Assembly: GCA_012032575.1 (NCBI GenBank) | Contig: JAAUSP010000067.1 | Span: forward strand, 1-20,136 | Origin: Anaerolineales bacterium | Lineage (GTDB): Bacteria > Chloroflexota > Anaerolineae > 4572-78 > J111 | Direction: 5' to 3' | DNA length: 20,136 nucleotides | In this document: in pieces, positions 16,641-20,136 of the stretch | How the letters are laid out: every line of letters starts with the position of its first letter | Numbering within the stretch: the stretch's first letter is position 1 | The notes under the pieces: model-generated | The model's database searches: none | What the model was told of the DNA's origin: nothing | The model's input: only the letters and a program-made list of their open reading frames with translations | Position numbers and translations under genes: made by a program

Positions 16641-17180
16641 TCAACCGGCTTCAAGCGCGGCCACGCGAGCTTCGAGGCTGGTGATGCGGTCCATCAAGGG
16701 CACAACGCCGTTGCGGCGGAGCTGGAAGGTCAGATGCAGACCGGTGTGATCGGCCAGCATGCCCAGGCCCGTGGCGACATCGCTGGAATATTCCGGCGCG
16801 AAGATGTAGGCGGTGATACCGCCCGGCTCGCCCTGCTTGACGCCGCTGCCCTGAATCTGGTCAATCTGCCCGCTGCCGGCAGTCGGGACAATAAAGGCGC
16901 GAGGCGGAGAGGGGGGAGTCCACAGAAAATCGGGGGTGAGCACGTATTGATCGGCGGTACTGTAGGAAAAAGCGACCGGGACATTGGGGATGGGGAAACC
17001 GTTCTCGTCAACTACCAGCACAATCACCCGCTGCTCCTCGAAGCCCTTGGGCTTGGTGCGGCGGATATTGACCAGATAAAAATGGCCCTCGGCCTGCTGG
17101 CTGATTTGGCGCTGCAATCCGGCCATCCATTCTTGCTGAATATCGGCAGGTAAGACATTCAGCGGTGCGTAGTTCATCAT
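16641..17180 (-). CDS. Unrecognised protein with Ig-like fold signs and C-terminal coiled coil
   Basis: 179 residues; I do not recognise a named family. Residues 48-75 (RVIVLVVDENGFPIPNVPVAFSYS) read like a beta-sandwich such as those in carboxypeptidase-regulatory or Big domains. A proline-rich loop and a Gly/Ser segment follow (VPTAGSGQIDQIQGSGVKQG), then a second strand-rich stretch (GITAYIFAPEYSSDV). The last 20 residues (MDRITSLEARVAALEAG) form a heptad-pattern coiled coil that could trimerise. No signal peptide or transmembrane helix is present. The ATG at 17180 has AAAGGA seven bases upstream. The 213-base AT-rich leader contains AAAAGTCAC twice (17304, 17350), the second as the palindrome AAAAGTCACTTTT, a possible operator. 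Strong hairpins follow the gene, so it is probably transcribed alone. Confidence 0.7.
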   Translation of the reverse strand: MMNYAPLNVLPADIQQEWMAGLQRQISQQAEGHFYLVNIRRTKPKGFEEQRVIVLVVDENGFPIPNVPVAFSYSTADQYVLTPDFLWTPPSPPRAFIVPTAGSGQIDQIQGSGVKQGEPGGITAYIFAPEYSSDVATGLGMLADHTGLHLTFQLRRNGVVPLMDRITSLEARVAALEAG

Positions 17181-17393
17181 TTTGTTTTTCCTTTCTCTCT
17201 CTTTTGAATAAAAGATTGATAAAACTTGAACTTTTGAGTTTAAAGCCTAAACGACAGATCATCTTTTAGACTATAAACTAAAGCTGGCTTTTAATATAGG
17301 GGTAAAAGTCACCAGTTTTTTAGGTCTAAAGTACTACAAAAGCCTTCCCAAAAGTCACTTTTAGCGAAAAACAAAGCAGTCAGGGTGATTGCT

Positions 17394-18251
17394 TCAAGCC
17401 AGTTCTTTGGCCAGGGTGTAAATAGCCCCCGCATCAAAAACGTGAGTGTTCGCTTCAAACAGCCGGGTGACGGCGGCGCGATGCACCTTCATCTTGAGGC
17501 TGCCAATCCCCAGACCGCCAAAACATGTCTTGCCGTGGCGAACTTCCCCTTTATCCATCATATCCAAACCGCCCACTCCTAACGGGGGGACGGTATTGAT
17601 GTCGGCCAAAACTTCCAGGGTCGGGCTGTCCTGCCACATGGCTTCGGGCAGCAGTTCGATCCCGGCCGCACCGGCGGCCAGCACAATTTGCGCCCCCTCG
17701 AGCGCGGCCTGAGTCGAGGCAGGGTCGGAGACCTGCATGGGAGTCAGCGAGACGCCAAAGCGCTGGCCCATGGCCTGGCAGGCGGCTTCGGCCCGATCCA
17801 GCCGGCGTGAGGTCAGGATCACCTCTGCCCCCTCCTGAGCCAGCAAAACCGCGCCGCGCTGACCGACCGGGCCGGTGCCGGCATACACCACCGCCTTTTT
17901 ACCGGCAATGCTGCCCACGCTGGTAATCCGGGCTACGGCGGCGGCGGCAGTGGTATTGCAGCCGTTGCTATCCAGCATCACCGAAACCCGAAAGCCGGAG
18001 AAGAAAATTTTCTGGACGGCATCAAAAAGGCTTTCACCCTGGGCCAGATTGCTGCCCCCGACAAAAATAGCCGTATTCTGCTTGTCTTTGCCGCCCCGGG
18101 TAAAAATAGCGCCGTGAATAATCCCTTCGACGTTGGCGGGATTCATGTTGGGAAAGGTGAGCAGATGGTCGGCCCCGCCATCGTAGGCGACGACGCCATC
18201 AAACGAGCTGGGAATGGGATCGGTATCCAGTTGAAACAATAGTTTCTTCAT
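17394..18251 (-). CDS. mtdA: Methylene-tetrahydromethanopterin/tetrahydrofolate dehydrogenase, MtdA/MtdB type
   Basis: 285 residues, closely following the MtdA/MtdB pattern throughout: LLFQLDTDPIPSSFD at the start, YDGGADH (23-29), TRGGKDKQNTAIFVGG (51-66), MLDSNGCNTTAAA (92-104), the dinucleotide loop GTGPVGQRG (125-133), and FGGLGIGSLKMKVHRA near the end. The family oxidises a methylene group carried on tetrahydromethanopterin or tetrahydrofolate with NAD(P). The arginines after the second Rossmann strand (TSRR) suggest NADP. The pterin carrier cannot be decided from the sequence. It lies 80 bases downstream of the serA fusion gene on the same strand with its own promoter-like boxes. In methylotrophs mtdA is clustered with hydroxypyruvate reductase and other serine-cycle genes, a loosely similar pairing. 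The symbol could equally be mtdB. Confidence 0.88.
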   Translation of the reverse strand: MKKLLFQLDTDPIPSSFDGVVAYDGGADHLLTFPNMNPANVEGIIHGAIFTRGGKDKQNTAIFVGGSNLAQGESLFDAVQKIFFSGFRVSVMLDSNGCNTTAAAAVARITSVGSIAGKKAVVYAGTGPVGQRGAVLLAQEGAEVILTSRRLDRAEAACQAMGQRFGVSLTPMQVSDPASTQAALEGAQIVLAAGAAGIELLPEAMWQDSPTLEVLADINTVPPLGVGGLDMMDKGEVRHGKTCFGGLGIGSLKMKVHRAAVTRLFEANTHVFDAGAIYTLAKELA

Positions 18252-18280
18252 ACGAGGACTTTTCTCCTAAGTCACTATCC

Positions 18281-18309
18281 ATTTTAACATTAGATAAAGG
18301 CAAATGCAA
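18281..18309 (-). promoter_or_regulatory. Possible promoter of the mtd gene
   Basis: On the minus strand TTGCAT (18309-18304) and TAAAAT (18286-18281) are 17 bases apart in the 80-base gap after the serA fusion gene, about 30 bases before the mtd start, so mtd may be transcribed separately as well. Confidence 0.5.
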
Positions 18310-18331
18310 CAGGTTGTCATAAAAATGAGCG

Positions 18332-20079
18332 CTACTCATCCAGCAGATAAACCGGCTCCTGATAATAGCGAATTTTGCCTTTATCCAGTTTATCCAGCAG
18401 CAGTTGATGCAGCCATTCGTTCTTTTCGCTCAAAGTTTGCTCGGATTTCAAATGGCGCAGCTCGGCGTTGAGGCGCAGCACCCGACCGGGAATAATGAAG
18501 CGGGTGATGCCGGCGGGCAGCACCCGGCCCATCTGGGCAATCTGCAAAACCTGGTCCACCGTAAATTCCGGAAAGATGACCAGGGCAGTTAAATCGGAAA
18601 ATTCGTGGTGCAGGCTCACAATATCGTTCTTGAGGGTGCGCGTCACCTGGTAAGCCGAGATATAGGCGTCGGTCAGTTGGTTCAGGGCATCAAGCCGGTT
18701 AACGCCCTGTTTTTGCTGAATGAGAAACAGCTTGCCCTCGACGGTTTCGAGATAACATAAACCACCGAATTCGACCATTTCATCCAGTACCTTATCTTTG
18801 CCGGTTTCTATCAGCGAGAGGGCGGGCAGCTTATTGAGTAGTTTGATCAGTTGATCGGGCTTGCCCTCACGGATGGCGTGCAGCCAGGTCCGCAGCCCCA
18901 ACTGTTCTTTGGCGGCGGCTATCTGGACCACGATATGAGGATAACCGAGTTCCTTGAGGGCGGCTGTGCGCGTGGCCCCGTCGAGGACGACATAACGATC
19001 ACCGGCCTGGGCCACCACCGGCGGGTTGGATAAGCGCCCCTCCACCTCGAAGCGGTGGACCAGTTTTTCCACCCGGCGCTGGTCCACCTGTTCATGCGGA
19101 AAAACTTTATCCAGCGGGACCACCTGCAAACCAAGCAGGCTTTCGCTCCGCACCTCGTGGATCAACTCAATGATCTTTTCAGCCACGGTAATGGCGGCAG
19201 CCCGCTGCGCGTCTTCGGTGCTGGCGGCAATGTGGGGGGTGGCGATGACCCGCTCATGCTGGGCCAGGACGTTATTAATGGCCGGTTCTTCGGCAAACAC
19301 ATCCAGAGCCGCCCCGGCCAGCCGGTTTTCATTCAAAGCCGCCAGCAGGGCCGCTTCATCCACCACTGTGCCGCGGGCGGTGTTGATGAGATAGGCCGAC
19401 GGCTTCATCACCGCCAACTGCTCGACCCCGATGAGGTTTTTGGTTTCAGCTTTGGACGGCACGTGCAGGGTGACAAAATCGGCCTTTTTGAGCAGGTCCA
19501 TCAAATCCATAGATTCAACCCCGGCCTCCAGATTCAACTCCGGGGTGGGCCGGCGCTGGTTGACGATGACTTTCATACCGAAAGCCTGGGCGCGGACGGC
19601 CACCTCGCGGCCAATCCGGCCAAAACCAATAATGCCCAGGGTTTTACCGGCTAAACCAGTCCCCATGAATTTACTCTTTCCCATTGACCCTTTTTCAGGC
19701 TCAAATCGGCGCGGGCCAGACCGCGGGCCAGAGCCAGCAGCAGGGCCATCGTGTGTTCGGCCACGGCCAAAGTATTGGCATCGGGGCAGTTGACCACTTT
19801 GATCTCGCGGTTTTGGGCGGCCACCACATCTATGTTATCCAGACCCGCCCCCGCCCGGCCGATCACCTTCAGCCGCAGCCCGTGCTCGATGACCTCCGCC
19901 GTAATGCGGGTGGCGCTGCGCGTCACCACCGCCTCGTAATCGCCGATCACGGCCAGCAGTTCTTCTAATTTTAAACCTGTTTTTACCTCAACTTCGGCAT
20001 GGCCGCGCAGCATTTCGATGCCGACCGGGGCAATCGAATCACAGACCAGGACACGGGGACGCCGGCTTTCAGACTTCAT
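18332..20079 (-). CDS. serA: D-3-phosphoglycerate dehydrogenase fused to an SbnI/SerK-like ParB-fold domain (one frameshift)
   Basis: 582 residues after restoring one base at 19677-19679 (A3 for probable A4), which gives GQWEKSKFMGTGLAGKTLGIIG. Residues 1-308 are a complete short-form phosphoglycerate dehydrogenase: GFGRIG (152-157), Arg236 in NTARG, Glu265 in FAEEP and His283 in TPHIAAS. The enzyme oxidises 3-phosphoglycerate at the head of serine synthesis. There is no ACT domain. In the same frame, residues 317-582 carry a full-length SbnI/SerK-type domain: VVPLDKVFPHEQ (Glu330 at the position of the catalytic glutamate), VVLDGATR (365-371, where kinases have DGxHR), then LPAGITRFIIPGR and YYQEPVYLLDE as at the end of S. 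aureus SbnI. That family phosphorylates free serine to O-phosphoserine. The His-to-Thr change makes kinase activity uncertain. AAGGAGG precedes the ATG. Confidence 0.82.
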
Positions 20080-20096
20080 TGACTAAAAACCTCCTT

Positions 20097-20131
20097 AGAT
20101 TAGAGATTAGAGATTGGAGATTGGAGATTGG
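20097..20131. repeat. Tandem heptamer repeat upstream of the serA fusion gene
   Basis: Five uninterrupted 7-bp units: AGATTAG twice, then AGATTGG three times, ending near the window edge. It lies directly upstream of the AAGGAGG ribosome site of the minus-strand gene. Whether reversed copies follow, as in the palindromic arrays, cannot be seen. Confidence 0.75.
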
Positions 20132-20136
20132 ATTAA

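Noticed and set aside
18919..19134. Alternative small gene inside the ParB-fold region of the serA fusion
   Set aside because: It is an out-of-frame Arg/Trp-rich shadow on the same strand; the long frame carries the conserved motifs.

Overview
The window looks like a chromosomal segment from an uncultured member of the Chloroflexota, most likely Anaerolineae-like. This rests on the moderately GC-rich sequence, an extracellular-protein fragment ending in KLYLPIILK (a C-terminus I associate with secreted proteins of that group), NHL and STAND proteins, and heptamer repeats between genes. The lineage is an inference, not a measurement. There are no rRNA or tRNA genes, transposases or CRISPR arrays. 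At least nine single-base frameshifts interrupt otherwise intact conserved genes, mostly at short homopolymers. They are best read as uncorrected indels in the assembly, so genes are reported here with their reconstructed extents. Layout, left part: a homoserine dehydrogenase gene (minus strand) runs off the left edge. The plus strand then carries a single-pass membrane protein with a Pro/Thr stalk, a two-gene GMP unit (xanthine phosphoribosyltransferase and GMP synthase, overlapping by GTGA), and a large membrane protein joining a degenerate PP2C-like domain to an external beta-propeller. Middle part (6658-14844, all minus strand): in transcription order, a beta-CASP metallo-beta-lactamase RNA-processing factor, peptide deformylase, a polar amino acid ABC permease and ATPase, a STAND NTPase with TPRs, and a protein with a helicase XPB/Ssl2-type N-terminal domain. 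Right part: a HEPN/MNT pair (plus), a remnant of a secreted Ig-like protein, an unrecognised 179-residue protein, an MtdA/MtdB-type methylene-tetrahydro(methano)pterin dehydrogenase, and a phosphoglycerate dehydrogenase fused to a ParB-fold domain of the SbnI/SerK free-serine-kinase family. How the genes work together: xanthine phosphoribosyltransferase makes XMP and GMP synthase converts it to GMP. The SerA-SbnI fusion and Mtd sit side by side and may link phosphoserine/serine metabolism with one-carbon units. The two most unusual signals are that fusion enzyme and a family of intergenic elements built from 7-bp units. Three of these elements are palindromic, with heptamers pointing one way, a loop that is itself a multiple of 7 bp, then the reverse complements in the same 7-bp register. 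Each locus uses a different heptamer.
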